IMG/VR virus record: IMGVR_UViG_3300046170_000065
Coordinates: 1 to 45,744 of that record
From: a virus
Direction: 5' to 3' (one strand)
DNA: 45,744 nucleotides
Below, piece by piece: positions 34,301 to 40,819 of the stretch; within the stretch, counting starts at the first letter, position 1, and each line of letters begins with the position of its first letter. The notes beneath the pieces were generated by a model. The model made no database searches and had not been told where the DNA came from. It was given only the letters and a program-made list of their open reading frames with translations. The translations under genes and the position numbers were made by a program.

Positions 34301-34880
34301 TTCTAGAGAGGCTCTCTCTGTAGGAGGTTTCTTAGAAAAACAATTTGAAAAGCTTCTTAATAAAGGTGCAGCAATGCGTGGTCTTAATGGAAGAGATCTA
34401 CGAGAGCATGAAAAAGAAGTAGCTACTTTTTTAAACGCAGCTATTGATAGAGGAGAGATACCGGAAGACTTCAGAGTTCCTACAGACGAAGCAGGGTTTG
34501 GAGATTTTAGCGCACCTTTCAACAACGAGGTTTGGAATGTAGCCAATCATGCTTACTTATCTTATAAGCATGGAGATAGCTTTATTAATAGAGCTTTACT
34601 ACAAGGTAAAGAACTAGGTCAGGCATTATTTAGAGATGATGCTAAAACTGAAACAACAGATATGATTAACAATGCATATGGCTTTTCGCTACGTGACCTT
34701 GCAGATGATGAGCTGGATGCCCAGCGTATGATAATACAATCCTTTCACGATGTGAAAAATAAACTGCAAAGAGGTGAGCATTTAAAATATGGAGTTGATC
34801 CTATCTACAATGTTAACGAAACAAAAGAAGTAATAATGAGAAACCCAATGTTCACTAAGTATGGTAGATCAGGGCTATAA
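28317..34880 (+). CDS. Giant internal virion/polyvalent protein with ART-like module
   Basis: A 2187-residue protein, the largest here. The N-terminus PRTVILANGRKINNVPDDVS is a short module common on phage internal proteins. Residues about 60-1200 are helical with Ala/Gly-rich hydrophobic stretches, suited to passage into the host. At 1539-1765 (32931-33611) a block with PVYRGTSSGIDY, GVHVGTFGQANEI and YSYILFEPQQFKN resembles ADP-ribosyltransferase domains of phage 'polyvalent' proteins. Another unknown domain (about 1800-1985) and a C-terminal helical domain follow. GG junctions occur at 1213, 1243, 1258, 1768, 1777 and 2003, several followed by cationic amphipathic helices. No lytic transglycosylase motif seen. 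Confidence 0.75.
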   Translation: MPRTVILANGRKINNVPDDVSDEELSEIYKVEKQDEEVAEVSQPVIETEEEDDKSFLESAKEVGTDLQRVAARTATSLVKPFVSKMLPDDLTEEQQEAAETMMSSAVGSTLAGDTSGKLIDPETGKIAATETVPGMVAEIVPYVAVGSKVQAAKTIQALPRVVQGLATGVITDQLLADPEENVFNVIQDLFPESTVADYTAFMAADEEDSEIVQRLKLVGEGLGLGLLGEVLVGGGKGAITLAKKSREMFKKSYTDLSPEEQGEIFVDFLKDTKETAGLKNREDKIEFNETPEGAAQVRQQQSSGLNRFFRQVFTSRGYFTPKAQSAFDDAEYAQRAAVSRAEHISRRLTTAIDEVIKTTDDSTITERVQEALSSERLKNVMQPDRKTTLMDIQDEFGFTSDVAEEVLNARQLIDDLSRDITGSSILPLKVKELVNENVGSYMRRSYKLFEDTGYTPADDVLNDAKEYIANQKLLKDPNMSELKAYEEANDVVDDILDQGGFSDRSAAGDYFVKVKRINKEILEGKKEIAPEIRALMGEIEDPADNIVLTVSKMARFAETSKFYNNLDRLGQQGDYILDKSAKRPRDFVKITGTNSKLDGKYTTPEIFTAIKNKESNLGLTEGEGFLANGYRNFLALKGGSQAAKTVYSVTTHARNLLGAVQFGSANGLNPFANIGATGKVLLNQIARAGDTNLDEAYEKYQRLGIINTNVKVGEFRALMDSDYDVMLNPDKLSKKLGKGYGRAVDGIQDLYVATDDMFKVNAYHQELDTLKRAFPNYTTDKQIAILEEKAAETIRNTFPNYDRVPKGIKALRELPVGSFVSFPAEILRTSGNIVRQSIKEIGSGSDVLAARGRARLAGFAATNSVWAAAGATSAKLAGFNDDQRKSIEDLTTTPWSKDAPKLFLKIDDEIYTADTQFLDSYSVIKEPLLAAYREINEGRLQGESADKYIRDAMLGSAQVLLKPFVDETILTKSLTDVAYAYQSGNGRTPEGKPIFTPGLSNAEKGIGALQHVLSSWVPGAAIQAKNIFEGIAEVPNKYTGNTRPTTAEVAATFLGVRFTPVDAKNILGFAAGDYTRANTNLVGISADYRTKGEKIVNQYVNKEKERYRNAQEFYTKVQASVEVVGRAKTAKFLKDSGMSSKAAGRFLAGKYFPEKVSTDLIRGVIEKTPLGPDETASSIARDLNIKRASMIGTHLNNPDKDSILRRGMFAIGGEVTDVPQAPEEPDERIDRMTGMPYNLQAGGAFIDEEEREAFGAGGAVVKAIANVIKQYSKKGVSEENALQAAENIVKTADETKYLDPDASTDNPRYERFLRDEVRVLLDEKHTPIPQEILDQVDGNVNSPEFSRLRGYTDDEIKTFENTGTLAASLSKQPDLGDMQAMTSNITNELDNIKARDFVYDDEEAAQLYPKYVALNEQLDMNKVLKDEGIEEYAAEINNIKMEYADAINNADREGKDLAELLAEQDSRIKEVTSYYIKPSNDTIKTNLADEINKLSPEEKVMFEELNKDMPGNTRIEVDEISTARTAQEFVEDSAEKQPVYRGTSSGIDYDYDIAFAFPRELGVHVGTFGQANEIVLKSMDNDSYKFAERYLDDEVLDEIFTTTAPTEGIPVSLKKGYINVKNPLVVEADFGMWDALSIATDSKNRQDLLGAMEAHFKDTGEDVGFGVINKFLDDIGSYKFTDEYGSELLKGNESFRGDIVKANINKQLRNILNKVYGFDSIKYKNTGEKAYKDVEDYSYILFEPQQFKNVNATSFDPDDPRELFSAGGLNSRQKYGGGGLLLKALAKHFAKNIPDEEVARNVMPAPQRFFDPKSKEFKPFIGDMGEQPGGRYLQMGEGSPKDITGEYPEQAVIGVTSEGKPVMKVSKNLLEGETATEGRKIKTNLFKKKAGWKWTEAPEGFDPNPPSNFPLVSVEDGKQHYYTLRTEFPKGVELSRYEKSASEPRLRPTKKGKVYLGDKVGEISVRGKSHPVYDQIKVLGAAGAAVGAALQEEDSREALSVGGFLEKQFEKLLNKGAAMRGLNGRDLREHEKEVATFLNAAIDRGEIPEDFRVPTDEAGFGDFSAPFNNEVWNVANHAYLSYKHGDSFINRALLQGKELGQALFRDDAKTETTDMINNAYGFSLRDLADDELDAQRMIIQSFHDVKNKLQRGEHLKYGVDPIYNVNETKEVIMRNPMFTKYGRSGL

Positions 34881-34884
34881 TTGT

Positions 34885-35298
34885 ATGGAACTAACCGATT
34901 TATTAATCAGACATGAAGGCATGAAGACAATGCCCTACCGCTGCACCTCAGATAAGTTAACTATAGGTGTAGGCAGAAATCTAGAAGACTGTGGTATTAC
35001 TGAAGAGGAAGCCCTGTACCTTCTAAAGAATGATATAGCAAAGTTTGATAGTGAGTTAACATCTCGTTTCGATTTCTATAGTTCTTTAGAAGGGGCTAGG
35101 AAAGATGCCATTCTTAACATGGCTTTTAATATGGGTGTGCCTACGCTGGCTAAGTTTGTTAAAGCTCTAGACTTTATGGCTAAAGAAATGTATGACAAAG
35201 CAGCTGATGAGTTTTTAAATTCTAGGTGGAGTAGGCAAGTGGGCCAAAGAGCTGTTGAAGTAAGCACCATGATTAGGACCAATCAGTACCCTACCTAA
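34885..35298 (+). CDS. Endolysin, T4-type lysozyme (GH24)
   Basis: A 137-residue muramidase that would cleave peptidoglycan once the holin opens the membrane. With the start at 34885 the catalytic layout is E11, C20, T26 (RHEGMK, PYRC, TIGVGRNL), matching the E-8-(D/C)-5-T pattern of GH24 phage lysozymes, here with Cys in place of T4 Asp20. An earlier in-frame ATG at 34861 overlaps the giant gene but has no ribosome site; AGGG (34871-34874) favours 34885. No signal peptide, so it depends on the holin. Confidence 0.88.
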   Translation: MELTDLLIRHEGMKTMPYRCTSDKLTIGVGRNLEDCGITEEEALYLLKNDIAKFDSELTSRFDFYSSLEGARKDAILNMAFNMGVPTLAKFVKALDFMAKEMYDKAADEFLNSRWSRQVGQRAVEVSTMIRTNQYPT

Positions 35299-35515
35299 TA
35301 GTAGAAGTTACTGTTTTTATTTCTTTCGATAAAGAAATTGCAGCATCTTTAAATTTATGATCCATAAAATTATGAATACTTTTAACTAAAGATGCTTCAA
35401 ATTTATTACGAAATACATCATCTATTTTTTCAAAAGGTAACTCGGAATACTCAATGTAAAAGTTTCCGTCTGTACCTACTTGTACTGCCATAGATATTAT
35501 ATTAGCTGTCTTCAC
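35291..35515 (-). CDS. Small protein of unknown function
   Basis: A 74-residue protein, last gene of the minus-strand operon. A GTG start overlaps the NrdB stop as GTGA. The product (ISMAVQVGTDGNFYIEYSEL, then DDVFRNKFEASLVKSIHNFM) reads as a small folded protein. Its end overlaps the end of the lysozyme gene by 8 bases, so the two transcription units converge tail to tail here. Function unknown. Confidence 0.6.
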   Translation of the reverse strand: MKTANIISMAVQVGTDGNFYIEYSELPFEKIDDVFRNKFEASLVKSIHNFMDHKFKDAAISLSKEIKTVTSTIR

Positions 35516-36474
35516 GCAAACGTAATCCCTTCTTGATTACCTCTAAGACCAGCCTTCATGTAAGCTGTGGCTCTTCCTTCAAAGAAGTTCTGATGTTCTA
35601 CTCCTAGTACATCATCTAACCAATCCAGAGGGTTATCTTTTACATTATAGTTAGGCTTTAATCCTAGCTGTAGTAATCGTCTATCAGCAATATAGTGTAC
35701 ATAGTCTGACATTTGCTTCCGTGTAAGACCGGGAATGTCTCCCATCTCAAACACTAAATCTAAAAACTTTTGCTCTAGTTCTACCATGTCTCTACATGAT
35801 TGATAAATTTCTTTCTTAAAATCATCTGTCCATATCTCAATGTTTTCTTGTATAAATTCTCTAAATAATTTAGTCATCGCCTCTACGTGTAGCGACTCAT
35901 CTTTTATACTATAACTAACAATTTGTCCCATCCCTTTCATCTTGCCAAATCTAGGGAAGTTTAACAATATAACAAAACTAGAGAACAGTTGAAGTCCCTC
36001 AGTAAAGGCACTGTATACAGCCAAGTTTTTAGCTATAGAAGTTTTATCCTTCAAAGATATTTTTAAGTTATGTATATACTCATGCTTATCTGACATCTCT
36101 TCATACTCTGCAAATGCTTTGTACTCAGTCTCAGGCATGCCCACAGTATCAAGAAGAAGGCTATAGGCATGTTGATGTATAGACTCCATGTTTGCAAATG
36201 AACCCATCATCATACGAGCTTCAGGTTTCTTAAAGATCTTCATGTATCTATCTACATAACCTGCCCCTACATCTACATCAGACTGAGTAAACAATCTAAA
36301 TATTTGTGTAAGTAAATTCTTTTCTAGATCAGACATGTCTTGCCAATCTTTAACGTCATTATGTAGTGGTACATCTTCTGGGAACCAATGCATCTGGTTC
36401 TGTTGAAAATAGTAGTCAAACATCCACGGGTAATCAAAAGGTTTATAGTACTCTCTTGTTGTTAATAGGCTCAC
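35512..36474 (-). CDS. nrdB: Ribonucleotide reductase class I, beta subunit
   Basis: A 320-residue radical-generating subunit that, with NrdA, makes dNTPs. Iron ligands are readable: D66, E97, H100 (MESIH), E159 (FTEGLQ), E193 and H196 (DESLH). Y104, seven residues after E97, sits at the radical tyrosine position (E. coli Tyr122). The spacing equals that of class Ia enzymes, so it should be a standard di-iron tyrosyl protein. GTG start at 36474 with GGAG eight bases upstream. Confidence 0.93.
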   Translation of the reverse strand: MSLLTTREYYKPFDYPWMFDYYFQQNQMHWFPEDVPLHNDVKDWQDMSDLEKNLLTQIFRLFTQSDVDVGAGYVDRYMKIFKKPEARMMMGSFANMESIHQHAYSLLLDTVGMPETEYKAFAEYEEMSDKHEYIHNLKISLKDKTSIAKNLAVYSAFTEGLQLFSSFVILLNFPRFGKMKGMGQIVSYSIKDESLHVEAMTKLFREFIQENIEIWTDDFKKEIYQSCRDMVELEQKFLDLVFEMGDIPGLTRKQMSDYVHYIADRRLLQLGLKPNYNVKDNPLDWLDDVLGVEHQNFFEGRATAYMKAGLRGNQEGITFA

Positions 36475-36479
36475 TTATC

Positions 36480-36623
36480 TCACTCCTTTGGTAAATATAC
36501 TAGCACAGTCGCTCCACATTTAGGACAACTTAAATTAGTTACCATACAATACGGATCGTCCTCATCGTCTATGTCGTGATCTCCACCCCATATTAATTCT
36601 GACTCACAATGCCAGCAGTTCAT
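36480..36623 (-). CDS. Zinc-ribbon protein (47 aa) between nrdA and nrdB
   Basis: A tiny protein with two CxxC knuckles: MNCWHCESELIWGGDHDID at the N-terminus and NLSCPKCGATVLVYLPKE at the C-terminus. It probably binds one zinc ion. It starts one base before the NrdA stop codon is cleared, with a GAGGG ribosome site, and ends six bases before NrdB. Co-translation suggests a role linked to replication or reductase, but none is known to me. Confidence 0.75.
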   Translation of the reverse strand: MNCWHCESELIWGGDHDIDDEDDPYCMVTNLSCPKCGATVLVYLPKE

Positions 36624-36624
36624 A

Positions 36625-38535
36625 TTATCCCTCGCAACTTAAACATCCTTCGTCTTCTAGATTAATTTTAGGTATTTTAATATTAACATTCTCGACTCCT
36701 CGCGCTGCATCTGATCTTAAATAGTACATTGATTTAAGATTCTTAGCACCTGCCCAATGTACATCATTCACATACTGTAAATATTCATTATGAGTTTCTT
36801 GATCAGCTGTAGACTTAGGAGGAATAAAGAATAAGTTAACGCTCTGGCTTTGACAGATATACTTCTGTCTACTAGAGGCATGTTCAATAATCCAAATCTG
36901 ATTTAACTCAGGAGCTGTCTTGAATACTTCTTTAATTTCGTTAGACAGTATATCTAACTGCTGTACGGAACCATCGTGTGCAGCTATATTCTTCCAAGCT
37001 TTCTCGCGCTCTGCTTTAGTAGTAATTAATTCATTAAGAACCTTATCTAAGTACTTATTCTTTACCCTAAAGCTACCAGATAAAGTCTTATGAGTAAAAG
37101 TGTTTGCTCTGAAAGGCTCTATGGAAGGACTAGTAACTCCACATATAATAGAACTAGAGGCGTTAGGAGCAACAGCAAGTAAGTGTGCGTTACGCTTACC
37201 ACTCCCTGTCATATCAGGAGCTTCACCTCTATCCACAGCTAAACTACGTGAGGCAGCAGCAGCTCGATCTTTTATAAGTGAAAAAGATTTATGATTAAAT
37301 GAGGCAGCATACATACCCTCAAAAGATATGCTATTTTTCTGAAGATAACTATGGAATCCCATAGCCCCTAGCCCTAAAGATCTTTCACGATAAGCAGAAT
37401 AAGCAGCTTTAATATAACCTGACCTGTCTTTTCTACAGCAAGTTTTAAACTGTTCAAAGCTTAAAGATTTATCTTTCATGTATTCATTATGATTTGGAAA
37501 GCTACCGTCCACTACATAGTCAATAAAATGCTGTAGTACATTATCAAGCATAGTTATAAGATCAGGTATAAATGTATCAAGATCAGACCATTCATCAAAG
37601 TACTCAAGATTAACACTTGAGAGGCAGCACACTGCCGTCCGTTCATCATTGGTTGCTAGTGTTATCTCTGAACATAGATTGCTTTGCTTAATATCAAGAC
37701 CTAAAGCCTTCTGTTCTTCTGGCATGTCTTCATTACAATTATCTATATTTACTATATAAGGCTCACCTGTTTCTGCCCTAGTGGATATTAATTTCCACCA
37801 TAAATCTCTAGCTGATATTGTCTTGATAGCTGTATTGGTTTTAGGATCTATTAATCTCCAATCCTTATCATGCTTGACAGCATCTAAGAAAGCGTTGGTA
37901 ATGTTAACTCCGTTGTGAAGATTCAAACATTTTCTATTTATATCTCCACCTGTAGTCTTACGCATGTCTATAAACTCTTCAATCTCTGGATGAGATATAT
38001 TCATGTAAGCAGCATAGCTTCCTCTTCGGGTAACGCCCTGATTGAAAGCTAACATCTGGCTATCTACAACATGCATGAAGGGTATTGCACCAGTAGACTT
38101 ACTGCCGTTAGAAGTATCCACCCCATTACTACGAATATCGCCCCAATATCCACCAATGCCTCCACCTCCACTTGCCAGCCATATGTTTTCATCATAATGA
38201 TTAGATAACCCATAACGGGAATCAGGTACATAATTAAGAAAGCAGCTGATAGGAAGCCCACGGCTGGTTCCCCCGTTGCTAAGGATAGGAGTGCTAAACA
38301 TAAACCAAAGTTTGCTACTGTAGTCATAAAGCCGTTGTGCCAAAGCATAGTCAGTATTCTCATTATAAGTTGCTCCAAATATAGCTGCCCTTGCAAAAGC
38401 TTCTTGTGCATGATCTTCATTTTCCCAGAAGTATCTATCCTTTAAGGTTGCTATGGCAAAGTCACCAAGTAAAGATTCTCTTTCGTAATCTATTTTTATT
38501 CCTTTGTAATCTTGTATTCCTATTTTAGTTGTCAC
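36625..38535 (-). CDS. nrdA: Ribonucleotide reductase class I, alpha subunit
   Basis: A 636-residue catalytic subunit. Redox pair C98 (PISCFL) and C304 (VCCLSS), and active-site N286-x-C288-x-E290 (SNLCSEI), are present. The tail ends EDEGCLSCEG, the CxxC pair for re-reduction. The usual N-terminal ATP cone is missing, so dATP feedback inhibition is probably lost, as in many phage enzymes. GTG start at 38535 with AAGGAG seven bases upstream; overlaps the next upstream gene by 11 bases. Confidence 0.93.
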   Translation of the reverse strand: MTTKIGIQDYKGIKIDYERESLLGDFAIATLKDRYFWENEDHAQEAFARAAIFGATYNENTDYALAQRLYDYSSKLWFMFSTPILSNGGTSRGLPISCFLNYVPDSRYGLSNHYDENIWLASGGGGIGGYWGDIRSNGVDTSNGSKSTGAIPFMHVVDSQMLAFNQGVTRRGSYAAYMNISHPEIEEFIDMRKTTGGDINRKCLNLHNGVNITNAFLDAVKHDKDWRLIDPKTNTAIKTISARDLWWKLISTRAETGEPYIVNIDNCNEDMPEEQKALGLDIKQSNLCSEITLATNDERTAVCCLSSVNLEYFDEWSDLDTFIPDLITMLDNVLQHFIDYVVDGSFPNHNEYMKDKSLSFEQFKTCCRKDRSGYIKAAYSAYRERSLGLGAMGFHSYLQKNSISFEGMYAASFNHKSFSLIKDRAAAASRSLAVDRGEAPDMTGSGKRNAHLLAVAPNASSSIICGVTSPSIEPFRANTFTHKTLSGSFRVKNKYLDKVLNELITTKAEREKAWKNIAAHDGSVQQLDILSNEIKEVFKTAPELNQIWIIEHASSRQKYICQSQSVNLFFIPPKSTADQETHNEYLQYVNDVHWAGAKNLKSMYYLRSDAARGVENVNIKIPKINLEDEGCLSCEG

Positions 38536-38773
38536 TGTTTGCTCCTTTGAAATAATTGTTCTCCTGAATAAAATTTAACATCCTATCTTCATACCATCTT
38601 GCCTTGTACAAATCTTCTTCCAGATTTTTATACGTAAACCTCCATCTATACTTGAGGCTGTTGCCTCGAAGGTATCCTACATATTCTTCGGGAGTAAGCA
38701 TGCTTTCAATAGCTTCGATGCATTCTACTTTTCCGTTGTTGTAATGCACCGGATTGTTTACTACATCGCTCAT
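38525..38773 (-). CDS. DUF3310 protein (T7 gp1.7-like)
   Basis: An 82-residue protein with VNNPVHYNNGKVECIEAIES, GNSLKYRWRF and DLYKARWYEDR, the pattern of DUF3310. The T7 member, gp1.7, is reported as a nucleotide kinase. A nucleotide-metabolism role next to nrdA fits. Start ATG 38773 follows AAGGAAA and overlaps the upstream stop as ATGA. Confidence 0.8.
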   Translation of the reverse strand: MSDVVNNPVHYNNGKVECIEAIESMLTPEEYVGYLRGNSLKYRWRFTYKNLEEDLYKARWYEDRMLNFIQENNYFKGANSDN

Positions 38774-39282
38774 TCTGTTTCCTTTTCTATTTTAAAGTAT
38801 TCTTTTTTAAACTGTTCGCTTTCCCTAAACTTTTTATCTACCCAGTTATCAGGGATACTTTCTTCACTGAACCATTGGAATCCATTTATACTTGCCCATT
38901 CACCGTGGCTTCGTTTAGTACCATCTTTACGTCTTTTAGCTTGAGGCATAGGAGCTGAGGGGTCCATGAATAAAAACACCAGTTCTACATTAGGAGGTAG
39001 CATTTTGTTTATCCAAATGTATTTACTATATTCTGCGTAATCCCAGAACCTACCCTTAGCTTCTATAAGATATGTTTTCTTACCTATCTTTTTACTAAAG
39101 TCAGGATGATATACATGGTTAACTACATAAGGAATCTTTCTATCGTGGTGCTTCCAGTTTTTTAGGATGCCATTATGTAAAGTGTACTCCCAATTAGAAT
39201 CGTAATTAGCAGGTACATCTTTTTCTACAGGGCGTTTTACTCTACGCTTTCTGTATCCTTTTCTTACTTTAGGTTTATTCAA
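38770..39282 (-). CDS. Endonuclease I-like PD-(D/E)XK enzyme
   Basis: A 170-residue basic nuclease. The N-terminal tail is Lys/Arg-rich; the core shows E32 (NWEYTLHNG), D61 (HPDF) and E74-A-K76 (YLIEAKGRFWDY). The spacing is close to that of T7 endonuclease I, which resolves branched DNA and degrades host DNA. A TTG start is used, overlapping the upstream stop as TTGA; no ATG occurs before residue 93, well past the catalytic residues. Confidence 0.82.
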   Translation of the reverse strand: MNKPKVRKGYRKRRVKRPVEKDVPANYDSNWEYTLHNGILKNWKHHDRKIPYVVNHVYHPDFSKKIGKKTYLIEAKGRFWDYAEYSKYIWINKMLPPNVELVFLFMDPSAPMPQAKRRKDGTKRSHGEWASINGFQWFSEESIPDNWVDKKFRESEQFKKEYFKIEKETE

Positions 39283-39449
39283 TGTAGAGGACTCTCAGAT
39301 CTAATTACCATTTCATAATCAGAAAGATCAATTAACCTTTCGATTATATCATCAGGAACTTCTTCGATTCCTGCATTCTTTGAAACTAAAAAGGCACTGG
39401 TTGCTATAATAAGACCAGCTAAGTCTATATCATCTAGATCGTTTATCAT
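39279..39449 (-). CDS. Small acidic protein (56 aa)
   Basis: ATG at 39449 lies inside the end of the upstream gene (20 bases) and the TGA overlaps the next start. Product MINDLDDIDLAGLIIATSAF, then SKNAGIEEVPDDIIERLIDL, an acidic helical protein. The overlapping arrangement on both sides supports a real gene. Function unknown. Confidence 0.6.
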   Translation of the reverse strand: MINDLDDIDLAGLIIATSAFLVSKNAGIEEVPDDIIERLIDLSDYEMVIRSESPLH

Positions 39450-39678
39450 TTATATTATCCACGCCTGATAGTTTAACTTGCTTAACAAACCATCTAAAGC
39501 TGTTAGGCATGATGCGTAGCTGCCCTTCATTCATTATGTGTGTTTGCTTAGGCATGAGAGCCATGAAGTTATTAGAGTTTATTTTAGTAGCTTCTTCTTT
39601 ACTCACTAAAGTTTTTAACCAGCCAAAGGCTAACTCCTTAGCTAATCTACGTGTTAGTTTACTTTTTCTTCCGTTCAA
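39430..39678 (-). CDS. Small basic protein of unknown function
   Basis: An 82-residue basic protein (NGRKSKLTRRLAKELAFGWL, later FMALMPKQTHIMNEGQLRIM). The TTG start at 39678 overlaps the upstream stop as TTGA and is backed by a strong GGAGGAAG ribosome site seven bases away. DNA or RNA binding is possible from charge. No family recognised. Confidence 0.65.
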   Translation of the reverse strand: MNGRKSKLTRRLAKELAFGWLKTLVSKEEATKINSNNFMALMPKQTHIMNEGQLRIMPNSFRWFVKQVKLSGVDNINDKRSR

Positions 39679-40532
39679 AATACTTCCTCCACGTTAGGCT
39701 CTTTAACTATTTTAGTAAAGTAAGTTACACCTTTAGAATATCTAAATCCTCTAAGCCCCTCATTGTCATTGGCATCAGCATGACAGACAAACTTATGAGG
39801 ACAATATGAACACCCTCTATTTAATCTCATGTTACCTTTTGTTCCTTCTGCTACATCTGTATAACATTTATGTGGAGGACTATCTTTCTTTAGAGTTTTC
39901 TTTAAAGAAGATATTCTTTTACTAGCATCTATCTTGATAGATTCATAAGGAGCAAAGAAAGCAAGCTCTCCCGTTTCTTTATTGATAGCTAAAAAACCTC
40001 CTTCATCTGTGTTCTCAGCTTGTTCGTAGCCTGATAGCTGTGCTATGTAACCGAAGGGATCATCTTCAGCCAAGGAACCATACTTAAACTTTTTAAATGC
40101 AAAGGAAGAAGCTGTCTTAACATCTACTACTTGCCCGTCTATCTTACAATCTATGTGTCCTTTAACACCATTGACTGTTACCTCTTTCTGTTCATCAGTT
40201 ACTTCATGTCCTGCTAACCTTACTAATAACAGTACTACTTCTTCTAACAGATGTCCGTATAAGAACTTAATCATTGTACTAGGATTAACCATACTACTGC
40301 CTAGCTGTCTGTTATTATCGTACCACAACTGACGGGAAGGCTTTCCTATATTAGACATTCGTAATGTAAAACCAGAGTCTTTAGACTTAGGATTAGCCCA
40401 ATGACGCAGAGCATTTTTCATATCCTCACCAAACTTTTCTATATCTTCCTCTGAAAAGTCTAGAGCTTCTCCTTCACATAGAGGTCTTATATTTTCGTAT
40501 ATATCTTCTACTATGTTATGTAGTGTTTTCAT
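39675..40532 (-). CDS. RecB/Cas4-like PD-(D/E)XK exonuclease, probable Fe-S
   Basis: A 285-residue nuclease. Readable core residues are H94 (LYGHLLEE), D128 (GHIDCKIDG), D137-V-K139 (VVDVKTAS) and Q165-xxx-Y169 (QLSGY), the RecB-type motif set. Near the C-terminus C241-x2-C244-x5-C250 (CSYCPHKFVC), with C19 or C223 as the fourth ligand, suggests a 4Fe-4S cluster as in Cas4 and AddB nucleases. No cas genes or CRISPR array are present, so a role in recombination or host DNA breakdown is more likely. Confidence 0.8.
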   Translation of the reverse strand: MKTLHNIVEDIYENIRPLCEGEALDFSEEDIEKFGEDMKNALRHWANPKSKDSGFTLRMSNIGKPSRQLWYDNNRQLGSSMVNPSTMIKFLYGHLLEEVVLLLVRLAGHEVTDEQKEVTVNGVKGHIDCKIDGQVVDVKTASSFAFKKFKYGSLAEDDPFGYIAQLSGYEQAENTDEGGFLAINKETGELAFFAPYESIKIDASKRISSLKKTLKKDSPPHKCYTDVAEGTKGNMRLNRGCSYCPHKFVCHADANDNEGLRGFRYSKGVTYFTKIVKEPNVEEVF

Positions 40533-40819
40533 TTTTTATAGTGCCTCACAAATCTACATTTACGTGTGTCAGAATTGTAATGTAAATACTGTACACCTAA
40601 TTTTTTCTGTATTGAAGTCTTACCTGAAAGCCTGCCATCCTTATACGACTTAACATCTATAAGTGTTATCTCTCCTTCGGGTGATAAAGCCACAATGTCT
40701 ACTGGCCCTGTGCATCCACAGTTTTTAAATACGTGATACCCATTATCCCATAACCATGTAATAGCATAATGTTCTCCTAAATCTCCTACTCTATTCGGAT
40801 CATGTTTAATGTGTTTCAC
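40529..40819 (-). CDS. Small PD-(D/E)XK nuclease (resolvase-like)
   Basis: A 96-residue protein with E16 (GDLGEHYAITWLW), D41 (CTGPVDIVAL) and D55-V-K57 (LIDVKSYK), the minimal nuclease core as in archaeal-type resolvases and UPF0102 proteins. Probably acts on branched or single-strand DNA during replication. GTG start at 40819 overlaps the end of the polymerase gene by 14 bases. Confidence 0.75.
   Translation of the reverse strand: MKHIKHDPNRVGDLGEHYAITWLWDNGYHVFKNCGCTGPVDIVALSPEGEITLIDVKSYKDGRLSGKTSIQKKLGVQYLHYNSDTRKCRFVRHYKK

Noticed and set aside
35319-35338. ATTTCTTT/AAAGAAAT hairpin as a bidirectional terminator at the convergent junction
   Set aside because: The T-run precedes rather than follows the stem on the plus strand, and on the minus strand the stem is followed by an A-run; AT-only stem lies within a coding region.
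38064-38420. 118-codon hydrophobic minus-strand frame inside nrdA
   Set aside because: It overlaps conserved reductase motifs in another frame and has no ribosome site; a shadow of nrdA.
39675-40532. Phage-borne CRISPR adaptation system from the Cas4-like gene
   Set aside because: No cas1, cas2, effector gene or repeat array is present; RecB/Cas4-like nucleases are common in phages on their own.
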